DNA of 64,000 bases, taken from Nitzschia sp. DOCU1 (lineage: Eukaryota > Bacillariophyta > Bacillariophyceae > Bacillariales > Bacillariaceae). A program made the position numbers and the translations under genes. Below, piece by piece: positions 53,217 through 62,032 of this stretch (position 1 is its first letter; each line of letters begins with the position of its first letter). The stretch lies in the NCBI GenBank assembly GCA_951394045.1, contig OX595988.1, forward strand, positions 496,001-560,000. Reading direction: 5' to 3'. The notes beneath the pieces are model-generated. The model had not been told where the DNA came from. It saw only the letters and a list, made by a program, of their open reading frames with translations, and made no database searches.

Positions 53217-54258
53217 ACCGGACGACTTAATCCAACTATCATGCAGGCGGCGGCGTGGAGCTACGCTCCGTCGAACGGATAGTACTCTTTGGAAAGATAC
53301 GGTCTGGCAAGGTACTGTATTGAGAGTATCCAGGGAGCATCACGCCATTTAATGCCACGGAGAACAAAAACCGAGGTATAGAAGAGGACTTTGATTATAG
53401 ATAGATGGGACGACGAGCTGGTGGGAAGAGGACTCGGCTACACGAATTGGCTGCTACTTGGTCCACCTACCGGTACATACTGTTGGGGGTGCGACACGCA
53501 ACAAAGAAGGAACGGAAGAGTTGGAATGGGTGCTCAGAACTATTCGACTCGTAAACCTAACAGATAATAGCATCATGGGTGGGTTCTTCTCTGCTCTGCG
53601 GGGAAGGATTGTGCACATATTCAACATACGGTGTTTTGGTGTTTTGTCAATCTATAACAAGTTTGCTCTGGATGATACGGGCAGAGAACAATGGCGTCTG
53701 AATCATCGTGTCCAATCCGGGGAAGCAACCAACTGGAGAAGAACTTGCGCTCACAGTTCCCTTCGTACTTGGGATCGGGGGGGGGGGGGGCGCAAGTGTA
53801 CTTAGTTTCCAAATCCGTTCATAGTATAATTGCTGCTGGGACTGCTAGCTACTATAGTACACGATAACCTCCTAATAAACCGCTACATTATTGTTGTCGA
53901 TCGCGTGATTCTCTTATTACTATGGTTGGCTTTTCGTTTTCTCAATAGCGGGAGCTCCTGGCGGGAGCGGGTAACAATTCTTCCAGATTTTTACTGCTAT
54001 ATTTTTGAGTCGTTACTTGGATGGCGATTCTTGCTTTCTACATATTGTAAAAGTTACGAGTGAACGGCAACGATCTCTTCCCACTTCTCACAATTCCTGC
54101 AGGGCATATTTTCAAACTGTCTTGGCAAGTTCACGCTCGTTCGCCGCATTGCACTCTAGAGTCTACCGGTAGTAGTAGAATCAGATCTCATCATTCATCT
54201 CTAGAGCGCTAAAAGTAAATTTCCCTGCAGGTTTTCTCAAATTACCGCGGTCATAATG
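53217..54258. other. Spacer, no gene seen
   Basis: Contains a 12-base G-run at about 53779-53790 and TACCGGTA octamers at 53468 and 54164. Frames present are short and low-complexity. Confidence 0.5.
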
Positions 54259-55397
54259 AGGCCATTTCTATAGGGTATGGAAATCGCGACGGGGGAATTC
54301 TGCATTTACCGCGCGCGGGGCCGTCCCCGGAACCAATATTTCCCTTTCCGCGGTGCCAAAAATCGCGTTTCTATAGCGGTCCAAACTGGTCGGATTTACG
54401 GGAGCTGCAAGTCATGGTGCGATACTAGCTAGAGTCAGTCGCTATTGATAGAGTCTCTACTGCTACTCATCGAACTGTTGTCTGCTTCCATGTCAAATCC
54501 CAGGGTCCTGTATTGAACTACCGGTAGCCCAGAAGCCGACGCAACAGATTCCTGCAATTCATTTCAAACGTAGCATTGTTGGGACGAATTCATAGTGTCC
54601 TTCCGTTCTTCCCATTAGGCATCCTGGTCTCATATTTGCTGCAGGCTGATTATTAGGTATGCAGAGATGCAACAGATTCCTGCAATTCATTTCAAACGTA
54701 GCATTGTTGGGACGAATTCATAGTGTCCTTCCGTTCCCATTAGGCATCCTGGCCTCATATTTGCTGCAGGCATCTGAAGAATAATGAAAATACCTTTTCG
54801 TCTGAAACAACTCTCACTATCGTATGATGTAGCTCCTGCTGTTGATTGCTGGGTATGCTCTGTGGCATTAAGTCAATTGCTGTCGATGCAATGCAGCAGC
54901 AGCACTGCTTCTTCTTGACTGCCATGGAATCCTTGCAACAACACACAAGGCGACATTTTAAAAGCCATTCGTTGAACACTTGGCAATTCGGCAGCAGCAG
55001 GGCCATCATCATCACGACATCATTCATCATTTTAATCTCATCTCGTCTGCTGCAATGCCGGTGGATAGAGTGTTGTCTGTTGTTGAAAGAGGATTGTATT
55101 GTGTTATTGTTGTTGTTGATGATGATGGACGTGGCCGTCGCTAATGCTGGCGTCACAAAAAACGGAGCGATCTCATTGGTCTACCAAACTATTCCGAGGT
55201 AAATTTCCACGGGTATCCGTCCGAAAATATTGATCAAAATATGTGGACGGAAACTCAAAATGTCCCGTCTGAAAATCTGATATTTCCATTTGGGGCAGTT
55301 TTCACGGTCCTATAGAAACCATATTTTGGGGGTTCTCCCATAAACCTAAGAAATTCCACTTTCCTCGCGCGATTTCCATACCCTATAGAAATGGCCT
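54259..55397. mobile_element. Non-autonomous DNA transposon with perfect 30-bp ends
   Basis: The outer arms 54259-54288 and 55368-55397 (AGGCCATTTCTATAGGGTAT start) are exact reverse complements. A subterminal inverted pair, TTTCTATAGcGGTCC near 54365-54383 and GGTCCTATAGAAA near 55296-55310, extends the structure. Frames inside (54755-55156 minus, 54846-55202 plus) overlap each other and lack family features. No clear target duplication. Likely a MITE or deleted element of a DNA transposon. Confidence 0.75.
54541..54771. repeat. Direct duplication, 128-bp period
   Basis: GCAACAGATTCCTGCAATTC starts at 54541 and again at 54669; about 105 bp are shared with a 4-base deletion (CTTC) and one substitution in the second copy. 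It lies inside the element at 54259-55397. Confidence 0.9.
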
Positions 55398-55521
55398 GAT
55401 GGCAGCAGAATCGGTTACCTTAATTCAAGTTTTTAATACTGGTCAAAATAATATGCCCCCATTGTGCGGCCAATTCTGATCCCGGATTGACCGGACGCGA
55501 TAGCAATACTAACGGGATTAA

Positions 55522-56595
55522 ATGATGACAAACCGTGCACGGCTGAAATTTCGACGGTTCCTTTGGGGTTCTTTGCCTCACAAATTTGCAAAAGGCGCTA
55601 ACGAGCCCGCAAAAGCAGCAATGGCTTCATCGCAACAACAGCAAATCATTAAAACTTCACACCAATCCAGTCGGAAAGCTTTTCAACAGAGTGTGTTTGG
55701 AAATAGTGTAGCAATGGATAGCATGAGTGAAAAGCTGGAACCCTCGGCCATAGCAAACCAAAAGGCCCCAGTCGGGAGCGTGGTATCAATCAAGGGTGCG
55801 AACGACGATTCAACTAGAATAATGACAATGAATAGCCAGACCATGAGAAACGAAAACGAAAGCCGAATCAAGCAGTCGTGGTTCGACCTTTCAACGGACT
55901 ATCAGTCACGAGGCGATCACCAGAAAGGACTACATGATTCTATTGACGCGGACGAACAAGAGCTAAGTAACGAGCTAGCTGCAGATATGGCACTTATGAT
56001 GTACGCACCATTTCCACTCAAGCTCCACCGAGCTTTGAAAAAAGCTGCCGTTGAGGGAATGGATTACATTCTTTCTTGGCACCCGGATGGCGCGAGTTTT
56101 CGGGTGCATGATTCAAAACTCTTTGTCGAGCTCTTCATGCCGAAGTATTTTGGGGCCCAATCCAAATTCAAGTCCTTTCAACGTCAACTCAATCTATATG
56201 GCTTTGTAAGGCAGTCGGATGGTGACGAATCGGGGTATTATCGGCATCCACTCTTTCAGCGAGAAACTCCAGAGCTATGTCGGCACATGAAGATACAAAA
56301 GATTAAGGGACAGAAAAGTAGTAGTGACGAGCCATCGCCGAAGTCAAAAAGAGCAACGAAGCGTCTGAAGCGAACGCTTTCGGATAGCCATATCTTGACA
56401 GCACAAACCGAGCAACCAGCACGCACACGCTCCGAGGATATCTCACACCAACGGGCTTTCAAGGGTGAAGATGAACAATCGGAACCACTTTCAGGTCCTA
56501 ATCGGGCACCCAAGCGCGACGAAACATTCTCGACTTTTGAAGGGAAGTTGTTCTATCCAGTGGATGATCGAGCGTTGAGGGATGCTATTTTATAA
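55522..56595 (+). CDS. Heat-shock-factor-type transcription factor
   Basis: 357 residues from the ATG at 55522 (MMTNRARLKF). The HSF DNA-binding domain lies at about residues 160-255: FPLKLHRALKKAA, ILSWHPDGASFRVHD, LFMPKYFGAQSKFKSFQRQLN with the recognition helix and NLYGF, then YYRHPLFQRETPELCRHM. A basic, nuclear-localisation-like stretch follows (KSKRATKRLKRTL). No heptad coiled coil of the classic HSF trimerisation type is visible, which is common in the expanded diatom HSF families. The N-terminal 150 residues are Gln/Ser-rich and unstructured. A sequence-specific nuclear regulator; targets unknown. No introns seen. Confidence 0.88.
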   Translation: MMTNRARLKFRRFLWGSLPHKFAKGANEPAKAAMASSQQQQIIKTSHQSSRKAFQQSVFGNSVAMDSMSEKLEPSAIANQKAPVGSVVSIKGANDDSTRIMTMNSQTMRNENESRIKQSWFDLSTDYQSRGDHQKGLHDSIDADEQELSNELAADMALMMYAPFPLKLHRALKKAAVEGMDYILSWHPDGASFRVHDSKLFVELFMPKYFGAQSKFKSFQRQLNLYGFVRQSDGDESGYYRHPLFQRETPELCRHMKIQKIKGQKSSSDEPSPKSKRATKRLKRTLSDSHILTAQTEQPARTRSEDISHQRAFKGEDEQSEPLSGPNRAPKRDETFSTFEGKLFYPVDDRALRDAIL

Positions 56596-56632
56596 TTTGC
56601 TCCCTGATTGATAAGTCATAGCCACCAACACC

Positions 56633-58249
56633 TTATTTTCCGTTGAGGATAGCTCCAACATCCGAAAAAGCAGTAGATATGCTTAGAACAAGCAAAAGCA
56701 GAACAGCGATACCGGTAATACCTTCCTGTAAACGTTGATCCACCTTTCGTCCCGTGACAGCTTCGGCAAGTACAAAAAGCAGCTGCCCGCCATCTAGCGC
56801 GGGCAAGGGCAACGCGTTGATGACCCCTAGATTCACGGACAAGGCAGCAGCAAACAAGGCGATTGCAGTCACATCCTTGGTAGAGACAACTTCCGCTCCT
56901 GATTTGATGAGACCAATGGGTCCCGAAACAGATTGGCCAGGTGGAGGCCCCTTCCCCATTAGCAACGTTCCAAGTAGGGACAAAATGCCATCCAAAGTTT
57001 GCGAGACGACTTGAGAAAGATAGCGATAGGCGAGCCGAGCAGCTTCCATCACATTATTGCTCTGAAGAGTTTGAATCTCCTTAAAGTTTGGCCCCAAATA
57101 AACCCCAATTGTCTGTATCGAGCCAGACGTTTGCGGTGTCACCACAATATCTATTGCTTCGTTGTTTCGATTCACTTGCAGCGATAAAGGATCGCCCTTG
57201 GGAGTTTGTCGAATAGCCCCAATAACATCGCTCACTTGTTGTTGTGCAGCCATGACCGTCGGTTTGGTCATTGTAATTTTCTTGCCATTGACGGCAATGA
57301 TTACGTCGCCTTGGCGTAAGATTCCAGCGGACGCTCCCCCGGTCTGGTGCGCCTGACTGACAATGACACCGGAATCAAAGACTGGTTCAGGAATGCCGGA
57401 TCCCCAGTTGATTTGTCCAAAATATAAACAATATGCTAAAACCATGTTCATAAAGACCCCGCCACTCAGAACAACGGCGCGTTGAATCCAATTGCGATTC
57501 TGGAGTAGATTTGGGTCGTCGTAGTAGGCGATTTCAAATTTTTCTGGATCCACCTGTGGTTGTTGCTTCTTTTTTTGCCGATTAATAATACGTTCCCAAA
57601 AGGTAGACTTGGGGCTAGCAGCATCCTTGGCCGCTTGCTCCAGTTGTCGTCGTCGTTTTCGCTGCTCGTCCCAGTTGCCAAATGTTAGAATATTCACAAC
57701 ATCTTGCCAAACCGTCCAGTTCTCTTCTTCCCGTCTCTTTCGAAAGGCTTCTCTCGCTGCTTCTTCTTGCGCCTGTGCCTCTGTTATGTTATAGTTTTCG
57801 GGAAATCGAACATAGCCCCCCAGTGGTAAGGCCCGCACATTGAATTCATTCCCAAACGCTTCAAAGCCAAAGAGTTTGGGGCCGAAGCCAATGGCGAACT
57901 CTTCCACAGTTATATTGTAGTAACGAGCTGTCAAGTAGTGACCCAGTTCGTGGAACCACACAATGCCTGCAAGAACAGTAATGGCGCCAATCGGGGAGCT
58001 CGCAATGCTGGTCAAAGAATTCAAGGATGCTTCCAGTTGCGATGATGAGGAAGACGGAGACGTACAAGTTGTAATCGGGATTGTGGAAGGCGACTTCTTG
58101 TGGTCAAGAGTATCCGGGCATTGTCGCTGTCGCTGGAGAGTAGCAGATAACGAATGCTTTGAAGGTAGAGTGGATTGAAAAGCATGCATTGTGTCCATGA
58201 AGGCCATGGTAGCCAAGATGGCTCCCGTCACGAACCTTGGCTTTATCAT
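56633..58249 (-). CDS. Plastid site-2 protease (M50, RseP-like) with PDZ domain
   Basis: Intramembrane zinc metalloprotease. 538 residues from the ATG at 58249 (MIKPRFVTGAILATMAFMDT); the in-frame TTG at 58309 is not a plausible start. The presequence ends HAFQST, resembling the diatom plastid cleavage motif. The zinc site HELGH lies at about residue 100 in the first membrane helix (AGIVWFHELGHYL), with the conserved GFGPKLFGFE and LPLGGYVRF after it. The third ligand LDGG lies near 485 (NALPLPALDGGQLLFVL). A PDZ domain sits between (AGILRQGDVIIAVNGKK). A Gln/Arg-rich insertion between helix 1 and the PDZ is longer than in bacterial RseP. Closest to chloroplast ARASP/EGY-type or bacterial RseP enzymes, probably in the inner envelope or thylakoid. 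Substrate unknown. Confidence 0.9.
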   Translation of the reverse strand: MIKPRFVTGAILATMAFMDTMHAFQSTLPSKHSLSATLQRQRQCPDTLDHKKSPSTIPITTCTSPSSSSSQLEASLNSLTSIASSPIGAITVLAGIVWFHELGHYLTARYYNITVEEFAIGFGPKLFGFEAFGNEFNVRALPLGGYVRFPENYNITEAQAQEEAAREAFRKRREEENWTVWQDVVNILTFGNWDEQRKRRRQLEQAAKDAASPKSTFWERIINRQKKKQQPQVDPEKFEIAYYDDPNLLQNRNWIQRAVVLSGGVFMNMVLAYCLYFGQINWGSGIPEPVFDSGVIVSQAHQTGGASAGILRQGDVIIAVNGKKITMTKPTVMAAQQQVSDVIGAIRQTPKGDPLSLQVNRNNEAIDIVVTPQTSGSIQTIGVYLGPNFKEIQTLQSNNVMEAARLAYRYLSQVVSQTLDGILSLLGTLLMGKGPPPGQSVSGPIGLIKSGAEVVSTKDVTAIALFAAALSVNLGVINALPLPALDGGQLLFVLAEAVTGRKVDQRLQEGITGIAVLLLLVLSISTAFSDVGAILNGK

Positions 58250-58784
58250 GATGTCAAAGAGATACGCGTCGTCGCTACTACTACCGGTAGCTAGCAAAAT
58301 TGAGTTCAAGAATACAAAGGGGCAACGGCGGAGTCAATACGTCCTCGAATCAAGTAAAGCAAATTGTATCTCGTTCATCAATGACAGCGTTGGTGGATGA
58401 AAACAGCGAGACAGACTCTTTCTTTTCTTTTTGGCTTCAACGCCGATTGTCGTGGCGATGATGACGTGCCATTTCCACGTGGTGGGTCAGTGCCTGTCGT
58501 CTCTCGGCAGCAAGTTTTGAGCGGTCGGGCGAATCGAATTCTCGCCGCGCGCGGGGAACTTGAGAGGGATACATCCTTAGAGATACGCTTTGCCTCGCGG
58601 CTCTACTACCGGTACTATAGGAAACTGGACTCAGTAGGATCGGATAGTATCACAGCACTACCGGAATGCCAAACTGGAGGAAAAATTTGCTTGTACTGCT
58701 AGCTGGATAGATCTTTCACTAGTAGTACTAATGTACTATGAAGAACAACAACGCTAGCAAAGGGTACTAATCATGATTGAGCTA
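58250..58784. promoter_or_regulatory. Upstream region of the site-2 protease gene
   Basis: It contains two TACCGGTA octamers, at 58282 (33 bp before the ATG on the minus strand) and 58617. It is also the 3' flank of the secreted-protein gene. No other gene seen. Confidence 0.45.
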
Positions 58785-60119
58785 TCAAACGAAAACGAGC
58801 ATGGAACTCATCATCATCCACATTCCGGCGACCCAGATAGCATTGGCAGCGCTACTGTCTTTGCTGGGCTCAATGGGTAGTTCCAACGAAAAATCCACTT
58901 CGATGAGGCCATATGACGTTTCTTCAGACGGTTGGAACCTGGCCTTTCCCGTGGCCATGATTGTTATCATATTGGGCGGGGCCCCATCGCCAAAAAAGTT
59001 TGGATACAAGGTAGTTTCGACGACACACATGGCAGCACCACATTCTTGAACAGAGCGCTCATCCGCAGAGTCGAATCCACCTTCAACGGCAGGCTGGGTC
59101 ATGGCCAAGTCTGTGGACTTTGGATTCATAAAGTACAATGACTCAATTTGTTTCAAGACGACCCCGGCCGCGCGGGTGACGTTATTTGGTTGGACGCAAA
59201 CACGAATTGGAACAGCTTGTGGGATGGACATGGCCACGTCTTCGGTAGTAGTAGGCGAAAGATTGGTTACAGGGGAATTCAAGTCAATGTCGTCAGGACA
59301 GGTGAAAACTTCGACACCCCAGGTGGATTCACAGAGATGGCGATGATGGGAGGATCTTGACACTTCTTCGTCTCCAGCATGGGCGGAAAGAACGATGCCA
59401 TTGGCTGAGCCGACGAGGTTTCGGCGGCAACCGTTTCCCGTGCATGATGCGACGAGCTTCTCACTTTGAATGTCATTAAAGTTCAACATGGATTCACTTT
59501 CTACTTCCAAACGAGCTTGAAAGATGATTTGCGTCTCCAAAAAGGTCACTTCGATAACCTCGGTTGAATTGAGATCCTTCTGGGCAACGGGACCGTTGTA
59601 CAAGCTCATTCGGACACACAATTTTGCAGTCCCACGACTTACAATGGCCGGAGCCTCTCCGCTTCGGCTCTCTTCGGTGTAAAACAGGCTTCCATATTCC
59701 AACATATTGTTTGGGTCGATTTCTAGGCCCAATGTAATCTCGCCATCAGGATAGAGGCTGCTTTTGACTTGTAGGTCGGCCACAATGGGCTGAGTTGGAT
59801 CCGTCTGGTCGGTTGTGGAAGTAGGAATAGGAGTTACACAATCAAAATCAAATACTTGAAACGAGACCCACTCCGGGTCCGGCACTTGGACGGGGTAGTC
59901 CAAGACAACGCCTTTGGTGCGGGCGGTCATGGACGGCTCGTCCAAACGAAAGGGTGGGAGGCCACCAACTGGCGGGCAAGTGACCACAAAGCTTTCATTC
60001 TGGAAGTGATATTCGTACTCCTGATAAGCAAGATTGTTAACGTCTTCTTGGGCAACGACGAAAAGTGCATGAGGTAGGACCATGAGCGCCATGGCGGCAG
60101 AAAAGAGCTTGAATGTCAT
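58785..60119 (-). CDS. Secreted protein of unknown family
   Basis: 444 residues from the ATG at 60119 (MTFKLFSAAMALMVLPHALF), the first ATG in the frame. A signal peptide ends near VVAQEDV. The mature part reads as beta-rich with several cysteines (VVTCPPVGGLPPFRL, FDFDCVTP, AKLCVRMSLYN, SCTGNGCRRNL, CESTWGVEVFTCPDD, RVCVQPNN, CGAAMCVVETTLYPNFFG). Two similar halves can be seen: each contains a VxxxxVxLSLYNxxV-like / VVETTLYPNFF-like strand pair, suggesting an internal duplication. The C-terminus ends in a hydrophobic stretch (AIWVAGMWMMMSSMLVFV) after SSAAN, which fits a GPI-anchor signal. Likely cell-surface protein. Family not recognised; antisense frames are shadows. Confidence 0.75.
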   Translation of the reverse strand: MTFKLFSAAMALMVLPHALFVVAQEDVNNLAYQEYEYHFQNESFVVTCPPVGGLPPFRLDEPSMTARTKGVVLDYPVQVPDPEWVSFQVFDFDCVTPIPTSTTDQTDPTQPIVADLQVKSSLYPDGEITLGLEIDPNNMLEYGSLFYTEESRSGEAPAIVSRGTAKLCVRMSLYNGPVAQKDLNSTEVIEVTFLETQIIFQARLEVESESMLNFNDIQSEKLVASCTGNGCRRNLVGSANGIVLSAHAGDEEVSRSSHHRHLCESTWGVEVFTCPDDIDLNSPVTNLSPTTTEDVAMSIPQAVPIRVCVQPNNVTRAAGVVLKQIESLYFMNPKSTDLAMTQPAVEGGFDSADERSVQECGAAMCVVETTLYPNFFGDGAPPNMITIMATGKARFQPSEETSYGLIEVDFSLELPIEPSKDSSAANAIWVAGMWMMMSSMLVFV

Positions 60120-60449
60120 TGTCAAATCTTCTTGTTGATGGAACTTGTCAAAATCGACAAATTATGGGGGGATGATTCTCGGAATCTCCCTTGTTTTGCA
60201 AGATCGACGATTCGGAACTAGCTCAGGACGCTTCGCAAGAGTCTGAGATCGTGTGAGCCTTTGCCCCCGATTTTCTTCTATTTGTCACGTCGCGGGCGTT
60301 TGGTTTCCAGTCGGTGTAGGATAGAAGAAATGACTGCACCTCCATTTTATTACCTCTCCGTCATTTCCTATCTATGTGACAGCCCGAAAAAGTGAAAAGA
60401 TCCTCCGCCCGCCGTCGTTCTCAAGACGATTCGTTCGACTCTAGTAGAG
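60120..60449. promoter_or_regulatory. Divergent promoter region
   Basis: 330 bp between the secreted-protein start (minus) and the small gene at 60450 (plus). No gene seen. Confidence 0.4.
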
Positions 60450-60764
60450 ATGACCGATCCGCTTTCGCGTACCTACGGCGGCAGTCACGGACTGGGTCAT
60501 GGATGGAATGACGTACGAGAAATGGCGAAGAAAAACGCCAATTCCGGCGGCATCAAACTTTGGGAAGAGGAGCTGTCTCGGCACTTTTGTCGATCACTTC
60601 ACCTCCTGTCGTTGGCTTCACAAAAGGAATGGCATCAACGTTCCTGTTGAAGACATCCTCAAGTACCTGCATATTCGTTTATCTTCCGATCAATGAACGA
60701 TGAACTCGTTTCTTTCAGGCTTACGGCGATCCTTGGTGGCAGCGACGTCGAATGAGAGGGTGGT
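60450..60764 (+). CDS. Small gene of uncertain structure overlapping the MBL start
   Basis: The ATG at 60450 reads MTDPLSRTYGGSHGLGHGWN and on to LWEEELSRHF, then derails at TTTT (60589-60592). In the next frame the reading continues as VDHFTSCRWLHKRNGINVPVED, and downstream, in a third frame just after a TTTCTTTCAG acceptor at 60718, as AYGDPWWQRRRMRGW and a stop at 60764. All three pieces look like real protein. The most economical view is one small gene with a one-base frameshift (or sequencing error) and a short intron ending at 60718; candidate donors are the GT dinucleotides at about 60639-60663. The last exon would overlap the start of the next gene. Function unknown. Confidence 0.35.
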
Positions 60765-61995
60765 AATGTCGTCGGCCGTGGTCGCGACGACTGCAGCATT
60801 GGTGGCGGCAACCGTTGTCGGAACCCTGCATACAGAAGAAGAAATTCGCATTACGTCCATGTGCGAAGCTCCCGCTCTTGCAAAATTCAAAGAAGGGCCC
60901 AAGCTCGTGTTTTTAGGTACGGGAAGCTCGACTGGCTGTCCCATCGGCGTCTGTACCCTGACTTTAAACCAAACCCTGCAACAACTAAAGGGATCGCCGT
61001 CAACGTCGACATCCTCCTCTACAGCCAAACTTGCTACTCCACAATGTCATGTGTCCCACTTGGCGGCACAGGGCGAACCGAAATTCAACAAAAATTATCG
61101 CAACAACCCTAGCTTCCTGATACATCACTACCATCCGGACACGGATAGCTACAAAAACATTATTATTGACGTTGGAAAAACGTTTCGAGAAGGCGCCATG
61201 CGGTGGTTTCCGGAATTTGACATTCAGAGTTTGGATTCCATCATTCTCACACATGAGCACATGGATGCGGCAGCTGGATTGGACGATATTCGAGGATTTC
61301 AACGCTACGAAGCGCTGCCGAAAAATCACCCAGTCGGAGTTGCTGTTCCGCCACCACGAAGAATTCCTGTTCCAATCCATCTCAGTCGCCACTGTCACGA
61401 TAAACTGCAAGGACAGTTTCCATTTCTATTTCCCAAAAAATTGGCTGACAAAGCCTGTTCATGTGGTGACCCACCGATCGAGGAAATAACGTCTCCAGCA
61501 GCTCCATCCAAACCAGTGGTAGTTCGCGATGTAGCTGGTTTTGTAGTCAATATCTTTGAATCGTACAAACCCGTTCGAGTGGAAGGTCTGGATATCATTC
61601 CACTGCCCGTTTGGCATGGAGACGATTTGATATCCTATGGCTTTGCGTTTTCGGTCCCAACGTCGACGCCGGGAAAATCTATAAATGTCGTGTACTTGTC
61701 AGACATTTCCCGCATGGTTCCCGAAACCATGGAATTCATTCAGGAAAAGCTACCACTAACCGACATTTTGGTGGTGGATTCTTTATTGTGGCGTCGCAAA
61801 CATCCCACACATTACAGCCTAGAACAAGCTGTCGAACTACGGAATCTGCTGCGACCGAGGATCCAAACGTACTTGGTGGGAATGAGCTGTGACAACTACT
61901 TGCCACACGACGAAATGCAAGCGTTTCTCAACACGACCTATGGAGATGTTACTATGGCACACGATGGTCTAGCCATTGCACTCGATGAGCTCTAG
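60700..61995 (+). CDS. Metallo-beta-lactamase-fold hydrolase, PhnP-like
   Basis: 431 residues from the ATG at 60700, or 410 from the next ATG at 60763 (MSSAVVATTAALVAATVVG). The MBL fold is clear: KLVFLGTGSSTGCPIG at the first strand, FLIHHYHPDTDSYKNIIIDVG, then the metal site ILTHEHMDAAAGLDDIRG (HxHxDA, glycine), the LPVWHGDD segment with another ligand histidine, YLSDISRMVPE with the bridging aspartate, and HYSLEQAVELRNLL near the end. This is the group containing PhnP and its fungal and algal relatives, cyclic phosphodiesterases or related hydrolases. The N-terminal hydrophobic segment could anchor it or target it to an organelle. Its true start is unsure because of the overlapping small gene. 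Confidence 0.8.
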   Translation: MNSFLSGLRRSLVAATSNERVVMSSAVVATTAALVAATVVGTLHTEEEIRITSMCEAPALAKFKEGPKLVFLGTGSSTGCPIGVCTLTLNQTLQQLKGSPSTSTSSSTAKLATPQCHVSHLAAQGEPKFNKNYRNNPSFLIHHYHPDTDSYKNIIIDVGKTFREGAMRWFPEFDIQSLDSIILTHEHMDAAAGLDDIRGFQRYEALPKNHPVGVAVPPPRRIPVPIHLSRHCHDKLQGQFPFLFPKKLADKACSCGDPPIEEITSPAAPSKPVVVRDVAGFVVNIFESYKPVRVEGLDIIPLPVWHGDDLISYGFAFSVPTSTPGKSINVVYLSDISRMVPETMEFIQEKLPLTDILVVDSLLWRRKHPTHYSLEQAVELRNLLRPRIQTYLVGMSCDNYLPHDEMQAFLNTTYGDVTMAHDGLAIALDEL

Positions 61996-62032
61996 CCGAA
62001 AGGCTCACAAACCATTGGTACAAGCATCGCCG

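Noticed and set aside
54755..55202. Two overlapping frames inside the non-autonomous element
   Set aside because: They lie between transposon ends, overlap antisense, and show simple repeats (poly-Asn, poly-Leu/Met).
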